Shown here: one piece after another, positions 8,824 to 18,104 of the stretch
How positions within the stretch are numbered: position 1 is the stretch's first letter
Layout: every line of letters starts with the position of its first letter
From: Allobosea sp. CS1GBMeth4
GTDB taxonomy: Bacteria > Pseudomonadota > Alphaproteobacteria > Rhizobiales > Beijerinckiaceae
NCBI RefSeq assembly: GCF_900185715.1
Contig: NZ_FYAS01000028.1
Span: 1-57,845, forward strand
DNA length: 57,845 nt
Direction: 5' to 3'
The notes under the pieces: model-generated
What the model saw: the letters and a program-made list of their open reading frames with translations, nothing else
Databases searched by the model: none
Told to the model about the DNA's origin: nothing
Translations under genes and position numbers: made by a program

Positions 8824-9351
8824 TCAGGCCGAAAAGGCGAGCGCCTCGGCGACGCGGCCGGCCGGCGCGACGAGACGCTTGCGGAAGGGCAGATGGCTGA
8901 ACTGGGTGGCATCGACGTTCAGGTCGAAATGCGGTTCGTAGCCGAGCGATCGATAGAGCCCGACCGCCTCAGGCTGGCGGCTGCCGGTGGTCAGGTAGAA
9001 GCGGCGGTAGCCCTGGTCCCAGGCCAGGCGCTCGAGTTCGCGCACGACGCGGGCGGCCAGCCCCTGGCGGCGCAGGTCGGAGCGCGCCCAGACGCGCTTG
9101 ACCTCGGCCGTCTCGGGCTCGGCATGGGGCATGAAGGCGCCGCCGGCGATCGGCTCCCCGCCGCGCAACAGCAGCAGGAAATGCCCGCGCGGCGGCAAGA
9201 AGAGCTCCGGCGCATAGCGATGCAGCTCGACGATCGCTGGATCGCGCCCGGGAATGTCGCCATAGCGCCCGTCATATTCGCGGATCAGATCCTGGATGAG
9301 GGGCTGGGCCGCAGGGTCGGTCGGGCTGGTGGAGAAGAAGATGTCTGACAT
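8824..9351 (-). CDS. GNAT-family N-acetyltransferase (copy 1)
   Basis: 175 residues. The acetyl-CoA binding motif A is seen as VKRVWARSDLRRQGLAARVV (Q/RxxGxA type), with the following YLTTGSRQPEAVGLYRSLGY motif B. It sits between the M20 deacylase gene (15 bases) and the transporter gene (28 bases). Pairing an acetyltransferase with a deacylase and flavin monooxygenases is the hallmark of the Bacillus yxe/ytm operons, in which S-substituted cysteine is acetylated before C-S cleavage. By analogy this enzyme would acetylate the amino group of the imported compound. A clear paralog lies at 15050-15676. Confidence 0.85.
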   Translation of the reverse strand: MSDIFFSTSPTDPAAQPLIQDLIREYDGRYGDIPGRDPAIVELHRYAPELFLPPRGHFLLLLRGGEPIAGGAFMPHAEPETAEVKRVWARSDLRRQGLAARVVRELERLAWDQGYRRFYLTTGSRQPEAVGLYRSLGYEPHFDLNVDATQFSHLPFRKRLVAPAGRVAEALAFSA

Positions 9352-9366
9352 TGGCTTTTCCCGTCT

Positions 9367-10545
9367 TCAGGCGAGAAAGCGCTCGGCGAGCCGCGTCCAA
9401 TAGGTCGCGGCCGGCGCGATCAGCGCGTCGTTGAAATCGTAGTGGGGGGAATGCAGCGGCGCGCCCTCGCCCGCTCCGACGAACAGAAAAGCGCCGGGAC
9501 GCTCCTCCAGGAAATAGGCGAAATCCTCGCTCGCCGTGCGCGGCGCCAGATGCGGCTCCACCCCGGCGGCGCCGAAGACGGACAATGCCGTCTCGCGCGC
9601 GAACTGCGACGGGCCGGCATGGTTGACCACGGCCGGCATTCCGAGCCGGTACTCGACTTCCGCCGTCGCGCCGAACGCCTCGGCCTGCGCCTTTACGAGG
9701 GCCGGCAGGCGCTCGGAGAGCAGCCGGCGCACCGCCGGGGAGAAGCTGCGGATCGTCGCCTGAAGCTCGACCGAATCCGGAATGACGTTGGAGGCCGTGC
9801 CGCCATGGATCGAGCCGACCGTGACGACGGCCGCCTCGAGCGGTGGAACGTTGCGCGAGACCAGGCTCTGCAGCGCCGTCACCACATGCGCGGCGGCGAG
9901 CACGGGATCGACCGTCTCGTGCGGCGCGGCGCCATGCCCGCCTCGGCCGACGATCTCGATGACGGCCTTATCGACCGCCGCCATCGCCGGGCCGTCGACG
10001 AAGCCGAAGATGCCCTCAGGCACGCCCGGCCAGTTGTGCAGGGCGAAGATCGCATCGACCGGAAAGCGCTCGAACAGGTGGTCGCGGATCATCCCCTTCG
10101 CGCCGACGGCAATCTCCTCGGCCGGCTGGAAGATCAGTCGCAATGTACCGTCGAAGCGCTTGCGGAGGGCGAGCGCGCGGGCGGCGGCGAGCAGGATCGC
10201 GGTGTGACCGTCATGGCCGCAGGCATGCATCACGCCGGCATTCCGGCTAGCATGGGGCAACGCCGTCGCCTCGCTAATTGGCAGCGCGTCGAAATCGGCG
10301 CGGATGCCGATAGCCTTCGCGCCTGTTCCGAGGCGCAGCGTGCCGACGACACCCTCGCCGCCGACCCCGGTCTCCACCTCGTAGCCCCACCCGCCCAGCA
10401 GCTCGGCGATACGCCGGGCGGTGTCCCGCTCCTGTGTCGAGAGCTCGGGGTTCTGGTGGAAATGCCGCCGCAGGGCGATGAATCGGTCCAGTTCCTCGTC
10501 AACCTCCGGCAGGACCGGCAATGGGATGCGCACCGATACGTTCAT
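9367..10545 (-). CDS. M20-family amidohydrolase (N-acyl amino acid deacylase)
   Basis: 392 residues, standard for the hippurate/N-acetyl amino acid hydrolase family. Metal ligands and catalytic residues are visible in [17 protein letters not shown], the TASEDFAYF block and the HSPHYDFND block near the C-terminus; the dimerisation domain lies between. The cytoplasmic enzyme would remove the acetyl group after the monooxygenase step to release cysteine or a related amino acid. Its ATG overlaps the stop of the upstream LLM gene by four bases, so translation is probably coupled. Confidence 0.9.
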   Translation of the reverse strand: MNVSVRIPLPVLPEVDEELDRFIALRRHFHQNPELSTQERDTARRIAELLGGWGYEVETGVGGEGVVGTLRLGTGAKAIGIRADFDALPISEATALPHASRNAGVMHACGHDGHTAILLAAARALALRKRFDGTLRLIFQPAEEIAVGAKGMIRDHLFERFPVDAIFALHNWPGVPEGIFGFVDGPAMAAVDKAVIEIVGRGGHGAAPHETVDPVLAAAHVVTALQSLVSRNVPPLEAAVVTVGSIHGGTASNVIPDSVELQATIRSFSPAVRRLLSERLPALVKAQAEAFGATAEVEYRLGMPAVVNHAGPSQFARETALSVFGAAGVEPHLAPRTASEDFAYFLEERPGAFLFVGAGEGAPLHSPHYDFNDALIAPAATYWTRLAERFLA

Positions 10546-11894
10546 CGCGCCACGGCTCGCGGGGCGGGAGCCTCGGCCAACGCATAGCGGCTCGCCTTGA
10601 AGGGAAGGCCGAGATGGTCACGCAAGGTCTCGCCTGAGAGCGCGCGGCTGTAGCGGCCGCGCGCCTCGAGTTCGGGGATCACCAACTCGACGAAGTCGTT
10701 CAGCCCCTCGGCCGTCACGGAGAAGCCGAGGATGAAGCCGTCCGCAGCGCCCGCATCGATCCAGCGAATGATCTCGTCGGCCACATGCGGACCGGTGCCG
10801 ATGAAATTGGGCTTCGGCGTCGCGACTTCGAGCGCGACCTCGCGAAGCGTCTGGTCCTTCTCCCGCGCCGTCTTCTTGATGCGGTCGGTGGTCGAGCGGA
10901 AGCTGTTCTTGCCGATATCGCCGAGTTCGGGGAACGGCGCGTCGAGCGGATATTGCGTGAAGTCGTGATGATCGAAATAGCGGCCGAGATAGGCCAGCGC
11001 CTCGTCGATCGATAGAAGGTTGCGGATCGTCTCGTATTTCGCCTGCGCCGCTTCCGCCGTGCGGGCCACGATGGGGCCGATGCCGGGGAAGATCTTGACG
11101 TCGTCGGCGCTGCGGCCATGGGCGACGGCGGCGGCGCGCACCTGGTCGCGAAAGGTCTTCGTCTCGTCGATCGAAGGCGAATGGGTGAAGACCGCGTCGG
11201 CATATTTGCCGGCGAGCTTGATGCCGGCATCCGAGGAGCCGGCCTGGAAGATCACCGGCTGCCCCTGCTTCGAACGCTGGATGTTCAGCGGCCCCTCGAC
11301 CTGGAAGAAGCGCCCCTTGTGGTCGAGCCGATGCAGCTTCGTGGGATCGAAGAACCGACCGCTCTCGCGGTCGCGCTGAAGCGCGTCCTCATCCCACGAA
11401 TCCCAGAGCCCCTGCGTGACCTCGAGATATTCGTCGGCGATCTCGTAACGCAGACCATGCTCGGGATGCTGGCGGCTGTAGTTCTTCGCCGTGCCTTCGA
11501 GCGGCGTGGTGACGACGTTCCAGCCGGCGCGGCCCTGCGAGATCAGATCGAGCGAGGCGAATTGCCGGGCGACGGTGAACGGGTCCGAATAGGAGGTCGA
11601 GACCGTGCCGGCGAGCCCGATCTTCGTCGTCGCCACCGCGAGCGCCGAGAGGATCGTCAGCGGCTCGAAGCGGTTGAGGAAATGCGGGATCGACTTCTCG
11701 TTGATGTAGAGCCCATCGGCGACGAAGGCGAAGGCGATGCCTGCGGCTTCGGCCTTGCGGGCCGTGTCGACGTAGAAGTCGAGATTGACGCTGGCGTCGG
11801 CAGGGCCGGAAGGATGGCGCCAGGAGTTCATATGCCCGCCGGCGCCGTGCAGCATGATGCCGAAGGAGACGGGTTTCGCGGGATTCGCGCTCAT
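10542..11894 (-). CDS. LLM-class monooxygenase of the NtaA/SnaA/DszA group
   Basis: 450 residues. It starts [20 protein letters not shown] and carries the group hallmarks: [55 protein letters not shown] and QAGSSDAG. The group includes nitrilotriacetate and dibenzothiophene-sulfone monooxygenases and the Bacillus YxeK/YtnJ enzymes that act on N-acetyl S-substituted cysteines. It needs FMNH2 from a reductase, and the only one visible is at 18105-18647. It is second in the operon and overlaps the deacylase gene by four bases. This is the best candidate for the C-S cleaving step. Confidence 0.9.
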   Translation of the reverse strand: MSANPAKPVSFGIMLHGAGGHMNSWRHPSGPADASVNLDFYVDTARKAEAAGIAFAFVADGLYINEKSIPHFLNRFEPLTILSALAVATTKIGLAGTVSTSYSDPFTVARQFASLDLISQGRAGWNVVTTPLEGTAKNYSRQHPEHGLRYEIADEYLEVTQGLWDSWDEDALQRDRESGRFFDPTKLHRLDHKGRFFQVEGPLNIQRSKQGQPVIFQAGSSDAGIKLAGKYADAVFTHSPSIDETKTFRDQVRAAAVAHGRSADDVKIFPGIGPIVARTAEAAQAKYETIRNLLSIDEALAYLGRYFDHHDFTQYPLDAPFPELGDIGKNSFRSTTDRIKKTAREKDQTLREVALEVATPKPNFIGTGPHVADEIIRWIDAGAADGFILGFSVTAEGLNDFVELVIPELEARGRYSRALSGETLRDHLGLPFKASRYALAEAPAPRAVAR

Positions 11895-11925
11895 GGGGAG
11901 CCTCGTCGGTTGGGAGATGATTGTG

Positions 11926-12897
11926 TCAGGCGGCGGCGCGGCGGGCGCCGGCGGCGATCAGCTCGATGGAGTTCCGCCGCGCGGCGGCGTCGGCGACAGG
12001 GTTGTCCAGCACGAACTCGTTCACGCCGAAGCGAACGGCCAGAGCATCGAGCTCGGCGCGCACATCCTCGCCCGTACCGGCGATGACGTGGGGATGGGTC
12101 TCGCGGACGGTGAAATTCGTGTCGCCCGCCTGATGGGCGAAGCTCTCCGCCTGCTCGCGGCTGCGTACGTTCACCGCGCGGCCGTCCGACAGGGTGACAC
12201 GAAAGATGCGCGTCTCGCGCACAGCCTCCCGCGCGGCGGCCGAAGACGAGGCCGCGAAGGCGTGCACCGCCAGTGCCGCCCTTGTCCCGCCCCCTGCGCG
12301 ATAGGCGCCCAAGCTCGCATCGATCAGCGCGGCGTCGCCGTTGAAATGACCGGCGAAGACGAATTCCCAGCCCAGCCGCGCGGCGAGCGCCCCACTCTCC
12401 GGCGAGCCGCCGAGCAGAATGCGCCGCGGCGCGACGCGGGCCAGCGGCCGGGCGAGATCGTCGCTGAGATAGCCGTCGAGCGCCTCGACGAGCGCGGTGA
12501 AGTCCGGCGGCACCGACCGGTCGAGACGCGACTGAAGCGCCTGCGTCGCCAGGGGCAGCCCGCCCGGCGCCCGGCCTATGCCGAGATCGACGCGATCGGG
12601 CGCGAGGGCGGCAAGCAGCTTGAAGCTCTCGGCGACTTTGAAGGGGCTGTAATGCTGCAGCATCACCCCGCCCGAACCGACGCGGATCCGGTCGGTCGAA
12701 GCCAGGATCCAGGCTGCCAGGACCTCGGGGGCGACGCCCGCCACCTCGCAGCTGCCGTGGTGCTCGGCGAGCCAGAAGCGATGATAGCCCAGCCGCTCGG
12801 CATGACGCGCATAGGCGACGGAATCGGCGAGCGCCTGCTCGGGGTTCGAGCCGTCCGCGATCGGGCTCTTGTCGAGAAGACTCAGCGCGTAGGTCAT
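11926..12897 (-). CDS. LLM-class oxidoreductase, MsnO8/YtmO-like
   Basis: 323 residues with the MsnO8-type layout: [11 protein letters not shown] near the start, the [14 protein letters not shown] block, [36 protein letters not shown] and [20 protein letters not shown]. This group is distinct from the DszA group, and the same pair of types occurs together in the Bacillus ytm operon. It is the first gene of the nine-gene leftward operon. The palindrome at 12981-13005 lies about 85 bases upstream of its ATG, where a regulator controlling the operon would bind. Confidence 0.87.
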   Translation of the reverse strand: MTYALSLLDKSPIADGSNPEQALADSVAYARHAERLGYHRFWLAEHHGSCEVAGVAPEVLAAWILASTDRIRVGSGGVMLQHYSPFKVAESFKLLAALAPDRVDLGIGRAPGGLPLATQALQSRLDRSVPPDFTALVEALDGYLSDDLARPLARVAPRRILLGGSPESGALAARLGWEFVFAGHFNGDAALIDASLGAYRAGGGTRAALAVHAFAASSSAAAREAVRETRIFRVTLSDGRAVNVRSREQAESFAHQAGDTNFTVRETHPHVIAGTGEDVRAELDALAVRFGVNEFVLDNPVADAAARRNSIELIAAGARRAAA

Positions 12898-12980
12898 GTT
12901 CTGCTCCGCAGGCGCCCTTGGGGCGAGAGGGAGGGATTTTCGGGTCGCGCAGCAGTTCAGCGAAATAAGGAATGAGAATT

Positions 12981-13005
12981 TTCTTATCGCTTCAACCGAT
13001 AAGAA
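12981..13005. promoter_or_regulatory. palindromic operator candidate for the divergent sulfur operon
   Basis: Perfect 9-base arms TTCTTATCG and CGATAAGAA separated by 7 bases. It lies in the 425-base gap between the first gene of the leftward operon (start 12897) and the LysR gene (start 13323). It fits the T-N11-A pattern of LysR-type sites. A further half-site-like GCGATAAG occurs about 80 bases to the right, near 13080. The gap holds no other gene. Confidence 0.6.
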
Positions 13006-13322
13006 CCCGGATGCATATGCCCGCTTCTCCTACAGGAGCCTGAAGGATAGGATTTCTTCTCTGTCTCGGCGAAAAATCGCGATAAGTCTGTCGCGGTTCC
13101 GAGTGATGTCCGACGATGCGCGATCGCCGCCACTTGGCCGGCCGGTGGGCCGGGATCTCACGCATCGATGGCCGGCAGAAGAGCTCATTCGCGTGCGCCT
13201 CGCCGGCGCGGCATTCCTGCTCCGGACGGTCGCGACTTCGAAAAGAACCACCCGCGCTCTGCCCCTATGATCTCGGCATTCGTCTTTCGCCCCCCGATCG
13301 CTCGCCGCCCGACCACCACCGC

Positions 13323-14249
13323 ATGAACCTGCAACAGTTCCGCATTGTTCAGGAGGCCGTCCGCAGCGGCTTCAATTTCACCGAAGCGGCGGCGGTGCTG
13401 AATACCTCGCAATCGGGCGTATCCAAGCGCATCAAGGATCTCGAGCTCGAACTCGGCGTCGAACTGTTCGAACGGCGCGGCAAGCGAATGCTCGGGCTGA
13501 CAGAGGCCGGGCGCGCCGTCATCGGCTATGTCGAGCGCATTCTTGCCGATGCCACGACCATCAAGCGTGTGACCGGCCATCTGCGTAACCCGTCGGCGGG
13601 CGAGCTCGTGCTGGCGACGACGCATACCCAGGCCCGCTACGCCCTGCCCGATGTCGTCAGGCGCTTCCGGGAGGAATTTCCGCAAGTCAGGCTGTCGATC
13701 AGCCAGGGCGACCCGGGCGACATCGTCGCCAGCCTGCGCGAGGGCTCGGCCCATATCGGCATCGCGACCGAGAAGCTGTCCGAAGCGGCCGGCCTCGCCG
13801 CCTTCCCCTATTACAGCTGGCGCCACATCGTGATCGCCAACCGCACCGACCCATTCGTCGGCCGCGCAGGGCTTGACCTCGCCGCAATCGCCGAGCGGCC
13901 CATCGTGACCTATGGCCAAGGCTTCACGGGCCGGCCGCTGATCGACGCGGCCTTCCGGGATCATGGGTTGACGCCTGACATCGTCGTCGCTGCGATCGAT
14001 GCCGACGTGATCAAGTCCTATGTGTCGCTCGGACTCGGGCTGGGCATCGTCACGGAGATTGCTTTTGACCCGGGGCGCGACAGCGATCTCGTCGTTGTCG
14101 CGGATGGTCTGTTTCCGTCCGCGACCTCCTATCTCGCCGTGCCGCGAGGGCGCTTTCTTCCCGGTTATGCCCAGCGCTTCATCCAGCTTTGCCAGCCTGA
14201 GCTGACCGCTGCGGCCCTGCGTGCCGCGATCGGCCCTGAGCCGCGATGA
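13323..14249 (+). CDS. LysR-family regulator of the CysB/Cbl type
   Basis: 308 residues from ATG 13323. The N-terminal winged helix (MNLQQFRIVQEAVRSGFNFT, NTSQSGVSKRIKDLE, LFERRGKRMLGLTEAG) closely follows the CysB pattern, and residues 90 onward form the effector domain, including TTHTQARYALPDVV, which in CysB-type proteins binds acetylserine or sulfate-like ligands. It is read away from the nine-gene operon, and the palindrome between them is its likely binding site. A CysB-type regulator supports a role of the whole cluster in sulfur acquisition. The longer frame upstream of 13323 is not supported by homology. Confidence 0.9.
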   Translation: MNLQQFRIVQEAVRSGFNFTEAAAVLNTSQSGVSKRIKDLELELGVELFERRGKRMLGLTEAGRAVIGYVERILADATTIKRVTGHLRNPSAGELVLATTHTQARYALPDVVRRFREEFPQVRLSISQGDPGDIVASLREGSAHIGIATEKLSEAAGLAAFPYYSWRHIVIANRTDPFVGRAGLDLAAIAERPIVTYGQGFTGRPLIDAAFRDHGLTPDIVVAAIDADVIKSYVSLGLGLGIVTEIAFDPGRDSDLVVVADGLFPSATSYLAVPRGRFLPGYAQRFIQLCQPELTAAALRAAIGPEPR

Positions 14250-14314
14250 GCACGCCGTCTCGCACTTTCCGGCAGCGCCAGGCCGATCCAAACCCCGCAG
14301 CGGAGCCGACGACC

Positions 14315-14665
14315 ATGAACGCCGTACGCGACACCATTTTCCTGATCGAACCCGGCTTCGCCGACCCCAAACAGCCGGGGAAGCTCTGGTTCTGCCCGTT
14401 CTGCAACCAGATCGAGGGCGTGCTGGCGCGCTTCCCCGCCCTGAGCGACGCCGTCGAGGTCCGGCGCGTGCCCTTCGCCCGCCCGCGCGAGGCGGTGATC
14501 GCCGCTTTGGGCGAAGCCCATCAGGCGCTGCCCGTCCTCGTCTTCGCCGATCCGGCCACGGCTCCGTCCGACGCCGATGAGATCGACGGCCGCCGCTTCC
14601 TCAACGATACGCGCCGCATCCTGGAAGTGCTGGCCGAACGCCACGGCACAGCCTGGCCGCATTGA
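14315..14665 (+). CDS. DUF3088 family thioredoxin-fold-like protein
   Basis: 116 residues beginning MNAVRDTIFLIEPGFADP, the usual start of DUF3088, with GGAG-like bases about 9 upstream. An earlier in-frame ATG at 14246 overlaps the LysR stop (ATGA) and would add 23 residues, so coupled translation from there is possible. A CPFC pair sits in LWFCPFCNQIEG, followed by LPVLVFAD, which suggests a glutaredoxin-like fold. The function is not established. In the Bacillus ytm operon a small glutaredoxin-like protein (YtnI) accompanies the monooxygenases, and this protein may play the equivalent part. Confidence 0.75.
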   Translation: MNAVRDTIFLIEPGFADPKQPGKLWFCPFCNQIEGVLARFPALSDAVEVRRVPFARPREAVIAALGEAHQALPVLVFADPATAPSDADEIDGRRFLNDTRRILEVLAERHGTAWPH

Positions 14666-15049
14666 GGGCGGCGGCACGCCAAGCGGACAGTCCGATCATA
14701 CGGGGCGCATTCCAGGCAAATCCATCTTTTGATGATGAAGATATGGAATGCCGATTGAAATCTCGAACTTGTAGAAAAATGATGTTGCATGTGAGCATTT
14801 AAATAGAAATAAGTTCTCAACATTGATCGTTATCACCGATATTGAGAAGCATATTCGGTCATAGAATTTGACATTGTCTCATTCTACAACATTCAATTTC
14901 TCGAAATTGCTGCTCGCGAGGCGGGCTTGACCCGTAGCAACATCCGACTGGCCGCGTTCACGCTCGGGTGCCCCCGGTAGCGGAAAGCCTGCCTTGCCTC
15001 GCCGGCGACACCGGGCATCGCGAAGAGGCCCGTTTACGGAGAACCCGCC
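14666..15049. promoter_or_regulatory. AT-rich intergenic control region with inverted repeat
   Basis: No gene is seen in these 384 bases. 14700-14930 is strikingly AT-rich against the surrounding GC-rich coding DNA. It contains an imperfect palindrome centred near 14831: TTCTCAA at 14814-14820 and TTGAGAA at 14842-14848, with the inner bases also partly matching. The region precedes the rightward cluster that starts with the GNAT gene at 15050, so it probably carries that cluster's promoter and an operator. Confidence 0.5.
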
Positions 15050-15676
15050 ATGACTGACGTCTTCATCCGGTCGTCACATCACGACGTCGCAGCAGCCCCC
15101 CTGGTCGAGGGGCTGATCCGGGAATATGACGAGCGGTACGGCGCCCACGGCCGCCCGGGTGGAGCCCGTTCGGAGCTCTTCCGCTATCCGGCCGAAGCCT
15201 TCCAGCCGCCGCTCGGCGATTTCATCCTGCTGCAGCGGTACGGCCGCACCATCGCCGGCGGCGCCTTCATGAGCCATGACGACGAGACGGCCGAGCTCAA
15301 GCGCATCTGGACGCATGACGACCTCCGCCGTCAGGGCCTGGCCGAGCGCGTCGTCGCCGAGCTCGAGAGGCGAGCCGCGGCGCTCGGCTACACGCGCGCC
15401 TATCTGACGACCGGCTTCCGCCAGCCCGAAGCGACGGCGCTCTACCTCAAGCTCGGTTATCGCCCGCTCTTCGACGTCTCGGCCGACCCGGTGCTGTATC
15501 GCTCCCTGCCCTTCGAGAAGCAGATCGGCCGCGCCACCGGCCGGCCCGGCGGCTCGCCCGTCAGGCCGCCGGCGGAGTCGCTGGAGGCGGCGACAGCCCG
15601 CGTCGGCGTGATCAAGCAGGAGCAGGAGGCACGTATCCTGACGCGCCTCGCCCGTCATGGCGTGCTGGCGGCCTGA
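15050..15676 (+). CDS. GNAT-family N-acetyltransferase (copy 2)
   Basis: 208 residues. It is clearly paralogous to the product of 8824-9351: shared LIREYDERYG, TIAGGAFMSH, the acetyl-CoA motif DLRRQGLAERVV and the YLTTGFRQPEATALY block. It has about 40 extra C-terminal residues, proline-rich and then charged, not found in copy 1. It is first in the rightward cluster, 19 bases before an LLM gene. Having one acetyltransferase per cluster suggests two related substrates handled in parallel, or duplication followed by divergence. Confidence 0.85.
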   Translation: MTDVFIRSSHHDVAAAPLVEGLIREYDERYGAHGRPGGARSELFRYPAEAFQPPLGDFILLQRYGRTIAGGAFMSHDDETAELKRIWTHDDLRRQGLAERVVAELERRAAALGYTRAYLTTGFRQPEATALYLKLGYRPLFDVSADPVLYRSLPFEKQIGRATGRPGGSPVRPPAESLEAATARVGVIKQEQEARILTRLARHGVLAA

Positions 15677-15695
15677 CCCATACCGGACCGACGAC

Positions 15696-16667
15696 ATGAC
15701 CTCGATCGAACCGCTCATCCTCGGTGTGACACTCCACGCGGGCGGCCCCGCCCACGGCCTCGCCGGCGGCTGGCGCGAGCGCTGGACGAGCCTGATCGGC
15801 GCACTCGACGGCGTCGCCGAATTCGCCGTGCTGGAGGACGGCTTCGCCCGCCCCGACGGCGACGGGCCCGACGCTGCGCTGCTGGCCAACTGGCTGGCGC
15901 CGCGGGCGCCCCGGATCGGCCTCATCGCCGGCGCGGCGCTCAACCTCGTCGAGCCCTTCCACGTTTCGACCGCGATTGCGACGCTCGACCATGTCAGCGA
16001 GGGCCGGGCCGGGCTCTTGGCGCAGCGCCTACGCGGGCCGCGCAACGCGGCGGCGTTTGCGGCGATCGGCCGTCTCAATGGTTTCGCCGAGGCCGGCAAC
16101 GAGGCTGCGCTCGACCGCGATATCACCGATGCCATCGATGCCATCCGGCGCCTCTGGGACAGCTGGGAGGACGACGCGGTCATCCGCGACGCCGGCACAC
16201 AGCGCTATCTCGACGGCGGCAAGCTGCATTACGTCGATTTCGCCGGTGAGGTCTTCCGGCTTCTCGGCCCGTCGATCACCCCGCGCCCGCCGCAAGGTCA
16301 GCCGATCGTCGCAGCGCGCTGGGCGCCAGGCGCCGGCGACGGGGCCGCCGCCAGCGCCGATCTCGCCCTGCTGGACGTCGCGCATATCGCCGCCTTCAAG
16401 GCGCGACCCGACGCGGAGCGGGCGCTGATCGTGGCCGAAATCGCCGAGAGCGACATCCTGTTCGCGGCCTTGCGCCAAGCTGCCGAGGCTGGCGCGCGGG
16501 CGGTCAGCGTCGCCCTGTCCGGAACACCGGAGGAGGCGCAGGTCTTCGCGAACCGTACCGTGCCGGCGCTGCGCGCGGCCGGGCTGGTGCGGCCCGCCGC
16601 CGAAGGGCCGTTGCGCCGGCGGCTCGGGCTGCCCGCAGCGCCCAACCGTTACGCCGCCGCGGCCTGA
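15696..16667 (+). CDS. LLM-class flavin-dependent oxidoreductase, divergent
   Basis: 323 residues from ATG 15696, preceded by a 19-base gap. It has recognisable LLM segments (ILGVTLHAGGPAH, AVLEDGFARP, VEPFHVSTAIATLDHVSEGRAG, LWDSWEDDAVIRD, LHYVDFAGEVF) and a C-terminus like the DszA group (LRRRLGLPAAPNRY). It is about 100 residues shorter than the DszA group. The usual GWNVVT flavin-site segment is degraded to GLLAQRLRG, so activity may differ or be lost. It could be a partner subunit for the next gene. Confidence 0.75.
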   Translation: MTSIEPLILGVTLHAGGPAHGLAGGWRERWTSLIGALDGVAEFAVLEDGFARPDGDGPDAALLANWLAPRAPRIGLIAGAALNLVEPFHVSTAIATLDHVSEGRAGLLAQRLRGPRNAAAFAAIGRLNGFAEAGNEAALDRDITDAIDAIRRLWDSWEDDAVIRDAGTQRYLDGGKLHYVDFAGEVFRLLGPSITPRPPQGQPIVAARWAPGAGDGAAASADLALLDVAHIAAFKARPDAERALIVAEIAESDILFAALRQAAEAGARAVSVALSGTPEEAQVFANRTVPALRAAGLVRPAAEGPLRRRLGLPAAPNRYAAAA

Positions 16668-16697
16668 AGACGAGGTCGACGTCATGAGAGCGAAGCC

Positions 16698-17960
16698 ATG
16701 AGCAGGAAACAGGTCATCCTCGGGGCGCAGTTTCCGGGCGTGAACAACTTCACCGTGTGGAGCGACCCGCAGGCCGGCAGCCAGATCGCCTTCTCGTCCT
16801 TCCGGCGCTTCGCCGAGACGGTGGAGCGTGGCCGGTTCGACTTCATCTTTCTCGCCGAGGGCCTGCGGATTCGCGAGCAGAAGGGCCGCTTCCACGAGCT
16901 TGACGTCGCCGGGCGTCCCAACACCCTGGCGATCCTGAGCGCACTGGCCTCGGTCACCCGCCATGTCGGGCTGATCGGCACGCTGACCACCACCTTCAAC
17001 GAGCCCTATCCGCTCGCGCGCCAGCTCGCCACGCTCGACATCCTCTCCGAAGGCCGGGCGGGCTGGAACGTCGTGACGTCGCCCGGCGCCTTCACCGGCG
17101 CCAATTTCCGGCGCGGCGACCACCTGCCATACGCCCAGCGCTACGAGCGCGCCCGGGACTTCATCGAGGCTGCGCGCAGGCTGTGGGCCGGCGGGTCCTT
17201 CGCGGCTCATGGACGGCACTTCGACATCGCCGGCGCAACCGACGCCGCGCCGCTTCCGCAGGGCGCTCCGGTGATCGCCCAGGCCGGCGACTCCGACGAA
17301 GGGCGCGAACTCGCGGCCAGCCATGCCGATCTGATCTATTCACGCCACGGCACGCTCGAAGAGGGGCAGGCCTTCTATGCCGACGTCAAAGGCCGCCTGA
17401 CCCGCTACGGCCGCAGCCGCGATGCGCTGAAGATCCTGCCGGGCGCCCATTTCGTTCTCGGCGACACGCCGGAGGAGGCGAAGGCGCGCTACCGCGCCAT
17501 CCGGCTCCAGCAGGTCAGCCCCAAAGGCGCGATCGCCTTCCTGGAGCAGGTCTGGAACCGCGATCTCTCCGCCTACGACCCGGACGGTCCGTTGCCGGAG
17601 GTCGAGCCGGACGTCAGCGCAAACCTCTCCCAGGGCCACGCCAACCGCTATGACGACCGGCTCGAAACCGCCAAGGCCTGGCGCGCCCTGGCCGAGAGCG
17701 AAGGACTGAGCATCCGCGATCTCATCATCCGAGTGACCGAGCGCAAGCAGTTCATCGGAACACCGCAGCAGATCGCCGAGGAGATCGACCGGCATGTGCA
17801 GGAGGACGCGGCCGATGGTTTCGTCTTCGCCCCGCATCTGACGCCGGGCGGCTTCGACGAGTTCGTCGCGAAGGTCGTTCCCGAGCTGCAGGATCGTGGC
17901 ATCTTCCGCCGCGAATACGAGGAGGCGTCGCTGCGCGGCCATCTCGGGCTCGCCGCCTAA
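16698..17960 (+). CDS. LLM-class monooxygenase of the NtaA/SnaA/DszA group
   Basis: 420 residues. It carries the group signatures [78 protein letters not shown] and the C-terminal LRGHLGLAA. With FMNH2 and oxygen it would attack a sulfur- or nitrogen-substituted small molecule. It lies 30 bases after the divergent LLM gene and 144 bases before a flavin reductase gene on the same strand, which completes a two-component monooxygenase. Confidence 0.9.
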   Translation: MSRKQVILGAQFPGVNNFTVWSDPQAGSQIAFSSFRRFAETVERGRFDFIFLAEGLRIREQKGRFHELDVAGRPNTLAILSALASVTRHVGLIGTLTTTFNEPYPLARQLATLDILSEGRAGWNVVTSPGAFTGANFRRGDHLPYAQRYERARDFIEAARRLWAGGSFAAHGRHFDIAGATDAAPLPQGAPVIAQAGDSDEGRELAASHADLIYSRHGTLEEGQAFYADVKGRLTRYGRSRDALKILPGAHFVLGDTPEEAKARYRAIRLQQVSPKGAIAFLEQVWNRDLSAYDPDGPLPEVEPDVSANLSQGHANRYDDRLETAKAWRALAESEGLSIRDLIIRVTERKQFIGTPQQIAEEIDRHVQEDAADGFVFAPHLTPGGFDEFVAKVVPELQDRGIFRREYEEASLRGHLGLAA

Positions 17961-18104
17961 CGGTTTCCAGCGCCGCGTGACCACACCCATTCACTCGGCA
18001 GGCGAATAGATCGGCCTCATGAGCGCTGAGATAGATTTTCTCTGGTACATCCCGAATGTCGCCGAGGCGGGGTGTCAGCGCACCCAGTTCGACCGAGGAA
18101 TGAC

